A stretch of 64,000 nucleotides of DNA from an uncultured Collinsella sp. (GCA_902465265.1 CABQMF010000002.1:31894-95893), one strand, 5' to 3'; positions 34,038 to 46,077 are shown, counted from the first letter of the stretch. The notes: generated from the sequence alone by a model not told the origin. Numbers and translations: made by a program.

Positions 34038-35130
34038 CGGAGTACACGACCTTACCGGAACCCTCGACGCACTCGCCCACGCGGAACGGCTTCTCGCCCA
34101 GCGCGACCAGAGCCTCGGTCACGGTGGCCTCGTCCTCGGGGGCGACGATCAGGCACAGGCCGACACCCATGTTGAAGGTCTTGCATGCCTCGTTGGGCGC
34201 GAGCTCGGCCTGACGCGACACATAGGTGATGACGGGCGGAACGTCCCAGCCCATCTCGGCGCCGTTGCGGGTGACCACGGCATCGACGTCGTCGGCGAGC
34301 GCGCGGTTGAGGTTCTCGGTAATACCGCCGCCGGTGATATGGGCAATGGCATGAACGTTGGCGCCACCGCGGAGCAGCTCAAGAATCGGCTTCACATAAA
34401 TGCGCGTGGGAGCCAGCAGGGCGTCGGCCAGCGAAGCACCGCCGAGCTCCTCGAGCGGACGGCTCAGCTCCTCGGCCTTGGCAGCAGCCTCGGGTGTGCC
34501 CGGCTTGATGCCGTCGACACCGATGACCTTGCGCACGAGCGAGTAGCCGTTGGAGTGCACGCCAGTGGAGGGCAGGCCCAGGATCACATCGCCGGGGCGA
34601 ACGTTCGCGGGGTCGAGCATCTTGGGACGGTCGACAACACCCACGGTAAAGCCGGCGAGGTCGTAATCGGCGGGGGCCATGACGCCCGGGTGCTCGGCCA
34701 TCTCGCCGCCCACGAGCGCGCAGCCCGCGAGCTTGCAGCCATCGGCCACGCCCTTGATGATCTTTGCCATGTGCTCGGCCTCAATGTGACCGATGGCAAC
34801 GTAATCCAGGAAGAACAGCGGCTCGGCGCCCGAAGCCAAAATGTCATTGACGCACATGGCGACCAGGTCCTGGCCCACCGTCTCGTGACGGTCCATGATC
34901 TGGGCGAGCACGAGCTTGGTGCCCACGCCGTCGGTGCCGCTGATCAAGATCGGGTCTTCCATATCCTTAAGCGCGGCGGCCGAGAACAGGCCACCAAAGC
35001 CACCGATGCCGCCGATGACCTCGGGGCGGTTGGTGTCCTTGACCATCTGCTTAATAGCGTCGACGGCGCGGCCGCCCTCGGCGGTATCGACGCCGGCGTC
35101 CTCGTACGTCACATGCTTGCTGTCGCTCAT
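34027..35130 (-). CDS. purM: Phosphoribosylformylglycinamidine cyclo-ligase
   Basis: Makes AIR from FGAM with ATP, the fifth step of purine synthesis. The 367-aa protein contains YEDAGVDTAEGGRAVDAIK at the N-terminus, then DGVGTKLVLAQIMDRH. GGEMAEHPGVM, GLPSTGVHSNGYSLVRK and AIAHITGGGITENLNR follow, all typical. It is the first gene of a purM-purN pair, separated from purF by a repeat hairpin. A late stretch (RVGECVEGSGKVVY) ends the chain normally. Confidence 0.96.
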   Translation of the reverse strand: MSDSKHVTYEDAGVDTAEGGRAVDAIKQMVKDTNRPEVIGGIGGFGGLFSAAALKDMEDPILISGTDGVGTKLVLAQIMDRHETVGQDLVAMCVNDILASGAEPLFFLDYVAIGHIEAEHMAKIIKGVADGCKLAGCALVGGEMAEHPGVMAPADYDLAGFTVGVVDRPKMLDPANVRPGDVILGLPSTGVHSNGYSLVRKVIGVDGIKPGTPEAAAKAEELSRPLEELGGASLADALLAPTRIYVKPILELLRGGANVHAIAHITGGGITENLNRALADDVDAVVTRNGAEMGWDVPPVITYVSRQAELAPNEACKTFNMGVGLCLIVAPEDEATVTEALVALGEKPFRVGECVEGSGKVVYSDER

Positions 35131-35243
35131 CTGAGCCTTCCTCTCCCACTACCGTGGCGCCGCGCGGGCGCCAAACGGTGCTCATAGTTGCGTTCATTTC
35201 GGCGCGCGCCATAACAGCACGCGCCGTCATATCAACAAAACAG

Positions 35244-35290
35244 CAGATAAAACCTGCCAAAATAAACCTGTCCCTAAATGGCAGGTTTTA
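35244..35290 (-). repeat. Stop-abutting hairpin repeat (AACCTGCC...GGCAGGTT family), copy 2
   Basis: On the minus strand AAAACCTGCC pairs perfectly with GGCAGGTTTT, then ATCTGCTG. It starts within the purF stop codon. It is nearly identical to the repeat that starts at the pth stop at 9722. Confidence 0.8.
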
Positions 35291-36958
35291 GGCCTCGCCG
35301 TGCTCCTCTTCCCAGCTGCGGTCGTCGTATTTCTCGACCACGGCGTCGTCGTCAAAGTGCAGCGGCTTGTCCAGGTTGCGGGGCTTAAAGCCCTCCATGA
35401 ACTTGTCGCGGCCAAAGCTCTCGGGAATCGCCACGGGGTAGCGTCCGGTAAAGCACGCATCGCAGTAACCGCCCTTGGGCATGACCTTCAGCAGGCCCTC
35501 GACCGAAAGGAAGGCCAGCGAATCGGCGCCAATGTACTCGCAAATCTCGTCGACCGTCTTGTTGGCGCTGATAAGCTGCGACTGCACGTCGGTATCGATA
35601 CCGTAGAAGCACGGCCAGATGACCTCGGGCGAGTTGATGCGGATATGAATCTCCTTGGCGCCGGCGTTGCGCAGCATCTTGACGAGCTGCACCATGGTGG
35701 TGCCGCGCACGATGGAGTCGTCGATGACGACCAGGCGCTTGCCCTCGATGTTGTCGCGCAGCGGGTTGAGCTTCATACGCACGCCCATGGCACGCAGCTC
35801 CTGCGTAGGCTCGATAAACGTACGGCCCACATAGCGGTTCTTGATGAGGCCCTCGCCAAAGGGAATGCCGCTCTCGTGCGAATAGCCCTCCGCGGGCGGC
35901 AGGCCGGAGTCGGGCACGCCGATGACCAGGTCGGCCTCGACGGGCTCCTCATGTGCCAGCTGACGACCCATGTCATAACGGCAGGCGTAGACGCTCTTGC
36001 CGTTCATGATGGAATCGGGGCGAGCAAAGTAGACTTGCTCAAAGATGCAGTTAGCAGACTCTTCGGCAGCAGGCACGCCCTGCTCGGACACAAGGCCCTC
36101 GGCGCTGATGCGCAAAATCTCACCGGGACGGACGTCGCGGACGTACTCGGCGCCCACAATGTCGAGCGCACAAGTCTCGGAGGCGACGACCCAGCCGCCG
36201 GCGCGGGTGACATGGGTGGTGGCGTCGGCCGTCGCGGCGCCGTCCTGCGACGGCAGCTGCGAAACGGATGCGGCATCGGCCTGGTCCAGGCCCTCGTCCA
36301 CCAGCTTGCCCAGCACAAGCGGGCGAATGCCGTGCGGATCGCGGAATGCGTAAAGCGCCTGCTCGTTGATGAGCGTCATAGCGTAGCCGCCGCGCACGAG
36401 CTCCATGGTCTTGCGAATGCCCTCGCGCAGATGGCCTGTACGCTGAGTAAAGTAGCCGATGAGTTTAGTCGCGACCTCGGAATCCGAGTTGGAGAGGAAC
36501 GGCACGCCCAGCTCGATCAGCTGGCGGCGCAGCTCGTCGGTGTTGACGAGGGTGCCGTTGTGCGCGAGCGCGATAATGACGCTATTGATGGTAGAGAGGT
36601 GCGGCTGAGAGGCTTCCCAGCTCTTGGCGCCGGCGGTGCCGTAGCGCACATGGCCCACGGCCAGCTGACCGGAGAGCGTCGACAAGTCAGCATTGGAGAA
36701 CACGCGGTCGAGCAGGCCCAGGTCCTTGCGAACCATAACCGTGCCGCCGTCACCCACGGCGATTCCCGCCGATTCTTGGCCACGGTGCTGCAATGCACGC
36801 AGGCCAAAGTACGTCAGTCGAGCCACGTCGCGATCGGGCGCCCAGACACCAAAAACGCCGCATTCCTCATGCAGCTGGTCGGAGTCCGGATCATACGTCG
36901 ACATGGCGTTCACCTGTCCCGCGGCGCGCTCGGCCGCGCGGATGGTTTCTTGAGACAT
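35288..36958 (-). CDS. purF: Amidophosphoribosyltransferase
   Basis: Commits PRPP to purine synthesis using glutamine. The 556-aa protein has a propeptide-like start and then EECGVFGVWAPDRD, whose Cys would become the N-terminal nucleophile. LRALQHRGQESAGI and the PRPP loop VIDDSIVRGTT in the C-terminal half are intact. Four cysteines in the C-terminal half could hold a 4Fe-4S cluster as in the Bacillus enzyme. It is longer than typical homologues, with an Ala/Asp/Gln-rich insertion around 220-255. GAGGGG precedes the ATG at 36958. Confidence 0.95.
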   Translation of the reverse strand: MSQETIRAAERAAGQVNAMSTYDPDSDQLHEECGVFGVWAPDRDVARLTYFGLRALQHRGQESAGIAVGDGGTVMVRKDLGLLDRVFSNADLSTLSGQLAVGHVRYGTAGAKSWEASQPHLSTINSVIIALAHNGTLVNTDELRRQLIELGVPFLSNSDSEVATKLIGYFTQRTGHLREGIRKTMELVRGGYAMTLINEQALYAFRDPHGIRPLVLGKLVDEGLDQADAASVSQLPSQDGAATADATTHVTRAGGWVVASETCALDIVGAEYVRDVRPGEILRISAEGLVSEQGVPAAEESANCIFEQVYFARPDSIMNGKSVYACRYDMGRQLAHEEPVEADLVIGVPDSGLPPAEGYSHESGIPFGEGLIKNRYVGRTFIEPTQELRAMGVRMKLNPLRDNIEGKRLVVIDDSIVRGTTMVQLVKMLRNAGAKEIHIRINSPEVIWPCFYGIDTDVQSQLISANKTVDEICEYIGADSLAFLSVEGLLKVMPKGGYCDACFTGRYPVAIPESFGRDKFMEGFKPRNLDKPLHFDDDAVVEKYDDRSWEEEHGEA

Positions 36959-37243
36959 GGCATCCCCTCAGAGCCTCGTATTTTGGCGTTACCCGCCTTA
37001 TTATACGCACGGCGCGACGCGCTCCCCAGCGCATGAGCAGCGCTTTTTAAAAGCCCACCGAGCTAATTATCCGTTTTGCGGCCAAACATTTTATCGGCTT
37101 GTCCAGTGCAAGCGCCAGCGCTCCCAGATGGCCGCCGCGCCCACCGTTGAGGGTTGCATTGTTGCAATTGGGACGTTCGTCCTGTCTTTTGGCAGGTCGG
37201 CGGCGTATCCTTATAACCTACAACAAAGCGAGAAAGGTTCTGT

Positions 37244-38473
37244 ATGGATCGAAACGAACTCGACCCCAGCGTCCCCAGCGCCACGGAGGTCAAGAAGATC
37301 CCCCTCGTCATTAAGGTGTACGCCGTCCTGTGCATCCTGTCTGGCGTGAGCACGCTCCCGTCGGTCGCCGCCTTTATGTGGCAGGTCATTACCGCGCTCA
37401 TCAACGGCAACGCCGCCGAAAAGCTCGGCGACAACACGCTCGTCGCGGTTGGACTCATCGTCGCCGGCATCATGCTCTCTGCGGCAAGTGCCGTCATCCT
37501 GATCATCTTTGGCCTGGACCTTATCAAAAACCAGCGCCGCAACGCCGCCCGCCTGTCCTACATCCTTATCGCATTTACCGTCGTCGAGCTTTTGGTCGAC
37601 GTGATGCTCCAAGGCATCGGACCCTTCCTGCTGCGCCCCGCCGTCCAGCTCGTCATCCTCATCGCGCTTTCGGCCACCGTCGACCCCACGCTGCGCCAGG
37701 AGCGCGAACTCCAGCGCCGCCTGCAGGAGATGCTCGACCGCGACGCCGCGGACGAGGGCATGCTCGGACGCGATGAAACCGGCGAGGGCTACATCAAGCT
37801 CAACTACTTCAACCTGTTCTGGGTATTCTTCGTCTGCTGCGTGCTCGGCCTGATCGCCGAGGATATCTGGCACATGACGGTCGACGACCCAGGCGTCTAC
37901 CAGAACCGCGCCGGCATGCTGTTTGGTCCCTTCAGCCCCATCTATGGCTTTGGCGCCGTACTCATGACCATGGTGCTCAACCGCTTCTATAAAAAGAACC
38001 CCATCATCATTTTCCTGGTAAGCGCTGTGCTCGGCGCGAGCTTTGAGGTGTTCGTGGGCTGGTTTATGCAGACCTCATTTGGCGTGGTCTCGTGGAGCTA
38101 CTCGCACATGAAGCTGTTCGGCATGCCCGACCCACTCGCCGTCCTTACGGGCGGACGCACCTGCACGGGCTTTGCCTGCCTGTGGGGCCTGGGTGGCCTT
38201 ATCTGGATCAAGCTGCTGCTGCCGAGGCTGCTCAAGCTCATCAACATGATTCCGTGGAAGAGTCGCTACTCGGCCACCGTCATCTTTACCGTCATTATGC
38301 TGGTCGACGGCGTCATGACGCTGCAGTCGCTCGACTACTGGTACCAGCGCGTCAACGGCACGGAGCCGGATATTCCCGTCGCGCAGTTCTACGGTAAGTA
38401 TTTCGATAACGACTATATGGAGAACCGCTTCCAGAGCATGACCATGAGCCCCAAGGATGCGACGCGCGTGTAG
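37244..38473 (+). CDS. CmpB-family integral membrane protein (putative ABC permease)
   Basis: 409-aa membrane protein. The N-terminal third has four hydrophobic segments. A charged stretch (RQERELQRRLQEMLDRDAAD) separates it from a C-terminal half carrying the conserved NRAGMLFGPFSPIYGFGAV and WSYSHMKLFG elements of the 'putative ABC transporter permease' (CmpB/DUF1113) family. No ATPase is adjacent, so the transport label is from family naming only. GAAAGG precedes the ATG. It ends before a strong bidirectional terminator. Confidence 0.8.
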   Translation: MDRNELDPSVPSATEVKKIPLVIKVYAVLCILSGVSTLPSVAAFMWQVITALINGNAAEKLGDNTLVAVGLIVAGIMLSAASAVILIIFGLDLIKNQRRNAARLSYILIAFTVVELLVDVMLQGIGPFLLRPAVQLVILIALSATVDPTLRQERELQRRLQEMLDRDAADEGMLGRDETGEGYIKLNYFNLFWVFFVCCVLGLIAEDIWHMTVDDPGVYQNRAGMLFGPFSPIYGFGAVLMTMVLNRFYKKNPIIIFLVSAVLGASFEVFVGWFMQTSFGVVSWSYSHMKLFGMPDPLAVLTGGRTCTGFACLWGLGGLIWIKLLLPRLLKLINMIPWKSRYSATVIFTVIMLVDGVMTLQSLDYWYQRVNGTEPDIPVAQFYGKYFDNDYMENRFQSMTMSPKDATRV

Positions 38474-38506
38474 CACCACGCAATGCCGAGATTTTCCAAC
38501 GCACAG

Positions 38507-38548
38507 AAAAGCCCGCTGGCAGACTGATTGAACTGCCAGCGGGCTTTT
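38507..38548. terminator. Bidirectional intrinsic terminator
   Basis: Perfect 16-bp stem AAAAGCCCGCTGGCAG / CTGCCAGCGGGCTTTT with a 10-nt loop, lying between convergent genes (the CmpB-family gene on + and the MoaE-like gene on -). Confidence 0.92.
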
Positions 38549-38580
38549 GCTGTAGATGGACTCGAATTGATCGCAAAGTC

Positions 38581-38997
38581 CTATGCCTCGCGCTCGACCT
38601 CGCTCACACACTCATTTTTGATGGTACCGACGAGTGCCTGCAGCGCATCGACCACATGCGGGCGAATGTCTCCGCCAATGAGCACGAGCATGATGTCGTC
38701 GCCCACGGTAAGCTCGCCACTCGCCAGCCACACGCGCACATAGCCGATACCCGGCATCGCGCGCGTTGCCTCGATAGCGGCCTGCACCTTTTCGGCATCG
38801 AAGCCAAACACCATGCCGCCCACCTTATGCCCAGGCGCCACACCATCTGTCTCGACCCCACGCACCTCGGCCTTGGGCGTCGCACGCACCACGCCGTTGT
38901 GTGTCAGGTACATCCCACAATCAGCCGCCGAAACATCGGCCTTGGCTTCGCGCATCCAAGCATCAACCGAAGGCATCGATTTGCCGCTTTCAAGCAT
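38581..38997 (-). CDS. MoaE-like molybdenum cofactor protein
   Basis: 138-aa protein resembling a Coriobacteriia family annotated as MoaE (large subunit of molybdopterin synthase). Recognisable stretches are MYLTHNGVVRATPKAEVRG, YVRVWLASGELTVGDDIMLV and RPHVVDALQALVGTIKNE. The canonical MoaE HR-x-G and WK active-site motifs are not obvious, so catalysis is doubtful. The ATG at 38997 follows AAGGAGAAG. No MoaD or other moa gene is in the window. A different role using the fold is quite possible. Confidence 0.6.
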   Translation of the reverse strand: MLESGKSMPSVDAWMREAKADVSAADCGMYLTHNGVVRATPKAEVRGVETDGVAPGHKVGGMVFGFDAEKVQAAIEATRAMPGIGYVRVWLASGELTVGDDIMLVLIGGDIRPHVVDALQALVGTIKNECVSEVEREA

Positions 38998-39054
38998 CAC
39001 TTCTCCTTTTTACCGTCGTAGAGTAGCTAATTTGGGACGGGGCTCCCGGATACT

Positions 39055-40053
39055 TTATTCCTCGACTGGCGTGAGTACCATGACTGCGCGCGTATTGCTA
39101 AATGACAGCGAACGGCAAGTCACAAGCGTTACGATCTTGGTTGCCGAAGCGGCACGATCGGTGGCGTCACTCGCCACGGCAGAAGCACCGTCGAGCATCT
39201 CGGACAGGTAATTCTTCAGTCCGTCGTCGCCTTCAAAGTTGGGCGTGCGCGCCTTGGCATACGTGTCCTCGACTACCTTGGTCGCCAGCGGGCGCAACTT
39301 ATACGTCGCATCGCGCGTGATGTAGTACACGTATTCCATGCTGGCGAACGTCGCCTGATCGGTCGTATCCGAAATCACGTTAAACATCGAGCCGTCGTTC
39401 ATGTGATGACCGTAAATCGTGGTCTGCTGATCCACCATGCCCGGCGCGGTGTCGTCGCTATCCAAGAAGATGGCTCCCGAGGCATTGGCGGTACCGTCAA
39501 ACAGCGTGTTGAGGTACTTGGAGTTGTTGTTGGTCTGCACCACGGGGTAGTTGATGTTGGTGCCGGGTGCGTAAATCCAACCCACAACCTCGGGATTTGT
39601 CTGGGCAAGCGCATTGAAGTCGATAACCGGCACGCCGCTGGCGTCCTTGTCGCTCACATATTGCTTTTCGATTTTTTGATATGACTCGCTCGCCTGCTTG
39701 TAGCCAATCCGTGCGTTGATAAAGATGGCGGCCGCAGCAACGATCAGGCCAATGCCGATGATGATGAGCAGAATGGGAATGACGGAGCGGCGCTTTTTGC
39801 GCGGCGGCTCAGTATAGCTCGATGGCGCGGCATGCGCCGAAGAGCGAGGTGACTTCTTGGCCGTGCTGTATGACGAAGGGCGATATGCAGTAGGTGCATC
39901 CTGACGACGATGCTTCGCCGGCGTCACGGGACGCGGCGCGCGTGGCTGCTGAGGAGAGGATATCCGACCCTGCTGCGGCACGCGGGCTGCTCCCGACTTG
40001 GCTGGATCGGGAATCCGAGAAGCCGAAAAACGCTTTCCCTGATAGTCGGACAT
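39055..40053 (-). CDS. srtB: Class B sortase
   Basis: Membrane transpeptidase that attaches surface proteins to the wall or builds pili, 332 aa. A Pro/Ser/Lys-rich cytoplasmic tail of about 85 residues, unusually long, precedes one membrane helix. The catalytic domain has EVVGWIYAPGTNINYPVVQ, the His in TIYGHHMNDGSMF, the Cys in TLVTCRSL (about 313) and the Arg eight residues later. It could process the LA(A/G)TG proteins at 12-24 kb, though class B enzymes usually prefer other motifs. It lies between the MoaE-like gene and purE. Confidence 0.93.
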   Translation of the reverse strand: MSDYQGKRFSASRIPDPAKSGAARVPQQGRISSPQQPRAPRPVTPAKHRRQDAPTAYRPSSYSTAKKSPRSSAHAAPSSYTEPPRKKRRSVIPILLIIIGIGLIVAAAAIFINARIGYKQASESYQKIEKQYVSDKDASGVPVIDFNALAQTNPEVVGWIYAPGTNINYPVVQTNNNSKYLNTLFDGTANASGAIFLDSDDTAPGMVDQQTTIYGHHMNDGSMFNVISDTTDQATFASMEYVYYITRDATYKLRPLATKVVEDTYAKARTPNFEGDDGLKNYLSEMLDGASAVASDATDRAASATKIVTLVTCRSLSFSNTRAVMVLTPVEE

Positions 40054-40089
40054 GGCTCTCCTTATGCTACAAATGGACTGGCAGAGCGC

Positions 40090-40554
40090 TTAGGCGTCAG
40101 CCATCTCCTGCTTCATCTTCTCGATAACCTTGCGGTACTCGGGGTCGCATGCGCCCAGAATCTGCGTGGCGTAAATGGCAGCGTTCTTGGCACCGTTGAT
40201 GGCCACACAGGCAACGGGCACGCCCGAAGGCATCTGCACCATCGACAGCAGCGAGTCCATACCACCCAGATCGCTCGTCTTCATAGGCACGCCGATGACC
40301 GGCAGCGGCGTAAACGCAGCCACGACACCGCCCAGGTGAGCAGCCTTGCCGGCGGCAGCGATAATTACCTTGATGCCGCGGTCGGCAGCAGTCGAGGCCC
40401 ACTCATGGACCTTCGCCGGCGTGCGGTGCGCGCTTGCAATCACGAGCTCATAGGGCACGCCCAGTGCCTCGAGCTCGACGGTGCAACCTTCCATAACGCC
40501 CAGATCGGACTTGGAGCCCATGATGATCCCGACAACCGGCTTCTGATCTGCCAT
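40090..40554 (-). CDS. purE: N5-carboxyaminoimidazole ribonucleotide mutase
   Basis: Carboxyl transfer step of purine synthesis. The 154-aa protein contains VGIIMGSKSDLGVMEGC at the N-terminus, SAHRTPAKVHEWA, IIAAAGKAAHLGGVVAAFT, and IGVPMKTSDLGGMDSLLS, the class I PurE active-site elements. The ATG at 40554 follows AGGAGGTC; the ORF's extra upstream TTG is rejected. No purK is seen beside it. Confidence 0.96.
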   Translation of the reverse strand: MADQKPVVGIIMGSKSDLGVMEGCTVELEALGVPYELVIASAHRTPAKVHEWASTAADRGIKVIIAAAGKAAHLGGVVAAFTPLPVIGVPMKTSDLGGMDSLLSMVQMPSGVPVACVAINGAKNAAIYATQILGACDPEYRKVIEKMKQEMADA

Positions 40555-40650
40555 AAACAAAGACCTCCTGTTGAGAGCGGTGACGCAGCGAATCCGCGAC
40601 CCTTAACTACTGAGAGTAGTATAGCTGCTCCCGTCCCTGCGGTCTGCGTG

Positions 40651-40720
40651 GTGGCGGCTGAGCCTTTCCCTCGGGAACTGGGCTTCGCGAAGTTTCCCGA
40701 GGGAAAGGCTCAGCCGCCAC
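40651..40720. repeat. 70-nt perfect hairpin (27-bp arms)
   Basis: GTGGCGGCTGAGCCTTTCCC... at 40651-40677 pairs perfectly with 40694-40720; the 16-nt centre contains CTTCGCGAAG, itself a palindrome. It lies about 100 nt upstream of purE in the 533-nt gap 40555-41087. Confidence 0.85.
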
Positions 40721-40724
40721 CCTG

Positions 40725-40870
40725 CGACCTACCGGATATTGCTATGACTTACGTTGGCTGCAATAAATGAGCTCCGGTTGCTGCGCAAAGTCGTTCAGAT
40801 GAAAACACCGGGCCGCCGCAGAGCACCTTCGACCTACCGGGGATTGCTATGACGTACGTTGGCTGAAATA
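40725..40870. repeat. Direct repeat pair CGACCTACCGG...TACGTTGGCTG
   Basis: Two ~41-nt copies at 40725-40765 and 40830-40870 differ at a few positions (GATATT/GGGATT, ACTTACG/ACGTACG). The first abuts the 70-nt hairpin, the second abuts the terminator-like hairpin at 40876. No ORF is supported. Confidence 0.75.
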
Positions 40871-40875
40871 TTAAC

Positions 40876-40911
40876 GTGGGCTCTGTCGTTCATTCGAACG
40901 ACAGAGCCCAC
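40876..40911. terminator. Perfect 16-bp hairpin, terminator-like
   Basis: GTGGGCTCTGTCGTTC / GAACGACAGAGCCCAC with a 4-nt ATTC loop, followed by ACTCATTTT on the + strand. Confidence 0.65.
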
Positions 40912-40984
40912 ACTCATTTTCTATTCAGCCCTAGTCATCGCGCAAAGCTCCTTCGGCAGCACACGGTGCAACCGAGTCACCGCA

Positions 40985-41075
40985 GGCCGGGGCGGGAGGG
41001 GCCGAGTTTCCTCCTGAGCGACTCTGCTTGCAGCCGGAGCGAAAGGGGGAAATCTCGGCCCCTCCCGCCCCGGCC
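40985..41075 (-). repeat. GC-rich 91-nt hairpin 3' of carB (22-bp arms)
   Basis: Perfect arms 40985-41006 and 41054-41075 (GGCCGGGGCGGGAGGGGCC core), with further TTTCC/GGAAA pairing inside. It lies 13 nt past the carB stop, with no U-run. Confidence 0.8.
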
Positions 41076-41087
41076 GGACAGGTCACA

Positions 41088-44402
<3,315 letters not shown>

Positions 44403-44403
44403 G

Positions 44404-45843
44404 TTAGTTCTCCTCGGTCTCAGTCGCGGCGGTCTCGGCGAAATTCCAGCCCTGCAGACGGTCCTTCGCGGTGTCGATGTCCAGGTAGTTCTCCTCGCCG
44501 TCCATGAGTCGCGTAAAGGCGGTGAAGAGATAGTGGGCATCGGTGGGGCCGGGCGAGGCCTCGGGGTGGTACTGGACCGAGAAGCACGGGGCGTCGAGCA
44601 GCTGGATGCCCTCGGCGGTGCCGTCGTTGAGGTTCACGTGCGTCAGGCGAATGCGGCCGAAGCGCTCGTTCATCACGACCGGCGCGATGCCGCGACGCAC
44701 CCAGGCGCGCAGGTCGCCATCGGCCGCATGCTCGGTCTCGCCGCCGGAAAGCTCCGGGATCAGTTTGCCCAGACTGGGGAACAGCAGGCCAAAACCGTGG
44801 TTTTGCGCGGTGATTTCCACGCGACGGCTCACCAGGTTCATAACCGGCTGGTTACCGCCACGGTGACCGAATTTAAGCTTTTCCATTTGGGCGCCGCACG
44901 CCAAGCTGATCATCTGGTGACCAAGGCAAATGCCAAAGACCGGCACCTTGCCGATCAGCTGCTGCACCTGCTCGTAGGTCTCCACCACGGCATCGGGGTC
45001 GCCGGGGCCGTTGGATAAAAAGACGCCGTCGGGATTCATGTCGAGCACCTCACTCGCGGGCGTATCCCACGGCACGACGGTGAGATCACAGCCGGCGCGG
45101 ACGAGGCCCTCCAGAATACCGCGCTTGACGCCGCAGTCGTAGGCGACCACGTTGTGGCGGGCAGAAGCGGCAGGGGCAAGCGCAAAGTCATGCGTAGCGG
45201 GCAGGTCGGCAGCTGCAAAGGCATGAGGCGCGGGGCAACTCACGGTCTTGACCAGGTTCTCGCCGACCAGCGTGGGCGCGGCGGATAGACGTTCGGCAAG
45301 CTCGGCGACGTCAAAGATTTCCGTCGAGATAATACCCATCTTGGAGCCGTTGTCGCGCAGGTGGCGCACAAGAGCGCGGGTGTCGACGCCCTCGATAGCG
45401 ACGATACCGTGGGCACGCAGGTACTCCGGTACGCTGACGGCCGAGCGCCAGTTGGAAGGCGTGGCGCACATGTCGCGGACGACCATGCCGCGCATGGCGG
45501 GAGCGCTCGCGGGACGAGCGGCATCGCCGGGGAAGGCCGACTGGACGTCGGTCTCGTCGATGCCATAGTTGCCGATCTGCGGATAGGTCATGGTTACGAT
45601 TTGGCCGGCATAGCTCGGATCGGTCATGACCTCAAAGTAGCCCTCAAGCGAGGTGTTGAAGCAGACCTCGCCGGTCGCGGTACCCTCGGCACCGCATGCA
45701 CGGCCATAAAAAATGGTCCCATCCTCAAGGTACAGGATGCAGGGACCGCAGGTGCCCTTGCTGGTTTTGGCCAGCATGCGCTGGCAAAGCTCGCTGGGCG
45801 CGAAGGTGCGGGCAGCAGTGCCCGCAGTATGGTTGTTCGCCAT
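44404..45843 (-). CDS. carA: Carbamoyl-phosphate synthase small subunit
   Basis: Glutaminase subunit. The 479-aa protein has [16 protein letters not shown] at the N-terminus and [18 protein letters not shown]. The class I amidotransferase triad is intact: [16 protein letters not shown] with the nucleophile Cys, [13 protein letters not shown], and [12 protein letters not shown] with His and Glu. It is somewhat longer than usual because of small insertions (for example [18 protein letters not shown]). It is first in the carAB operon, and its leader carries a PyrR-like binding hairpin just upstream of AAGGAGA. Confidence 0.97.
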   Translation of the reverse strand: MANNHTAGTAARTFAPSELCQRMLAKTSKGTCGPCILYLEDGTIFYGRACGAEGTATGEVCFNTSLEGYFEVMTDPSYAGQIVTMTYPQIGNYGIDETDVQSAFPGDAARPASAPAMRGMVVRDMCATPSNWRSAVSVPEYLRAHGIVAIEGVDTRALVRHLRDNGSKMGIISTEIFDVAELAERLSAAPTLVGENLVKTVSCPAPHAFAAADLPATHDFALAPAASARHNVVAYDCGVKRGILEGLVRAGCDLTVVPWDTPASEVLDMNPDGVFLSNGPGDPDAVVETYEQVQQLIGKVPVFGICLGHQMISLACGAQMEKLKFGHRGGNQPVMNLVSRRVEITAQNHGFGLLFPSLGKLIPELSGGETEHAADGDLRAWVRRGIAPVVMNERFGRIRLTHVNLNDGTAEGIQLLDAPCFSVQYHPEASPGPTDAHYLFTAFTRLMDGEENYLDIDTAKDRLQGWNFAETAATETEEN

Positions 45844-45846
45844 AAT

Positions 45847-45874
45847 TCTCCTTCCCGGTCTCTCCGGACCGGCT
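45847..45874 (-). promoter_or_regulatory. PyrR-binding-loop-like RNA hairpin at the carA ribosome binding site
   Basis: On the minus strand the leader reads GGTCCGGAGAGACC inside a CCGG/CCGG-closed stem, immediately followed by GAAGGAG. It matches the Bacillus PyrR binding loop AGUCCAGAGAGGCU at 10 of 14 positions, and the outer differences preserve base pairs. Binding would hide the ribosome binding site, as described for PyrR control of translation in mycobacteria. pyrR itself is not in the window. Confidence 0.65.
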
Positions 45875-45894
45875 TAAAGGTTGGTAGTTAGGCC

Positions 45895-45914
45895 TTGCGG
45901 TATTTTAACCGCAA
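45895..45914 (-). promoter_or_regulatory. TTGCGGT/ACCGCAA palindrome upstream of carA
   Basis: Perfect 7-bp arms with a 6-nt AT spacer. On the minus strand it overlaps a TAAAAT that could be the -10 box of carAB. Candidate operator; the regulator is unknown. Confidence 0.45.
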
Positions 45915-46077
45915 GTATGCGCCATGGCGTTAATTTCATCGAAATGTTTACGAAATGATAATTATGACTTTCTATGCATAATGATTTTCTGGGACCGGGA
46001 AATATCATTCTGAACGCGGGGCTTTGCCGCCAACTGCATACATGACAGAATGATTTTTTAATCCCCGTCCCAGAAAA

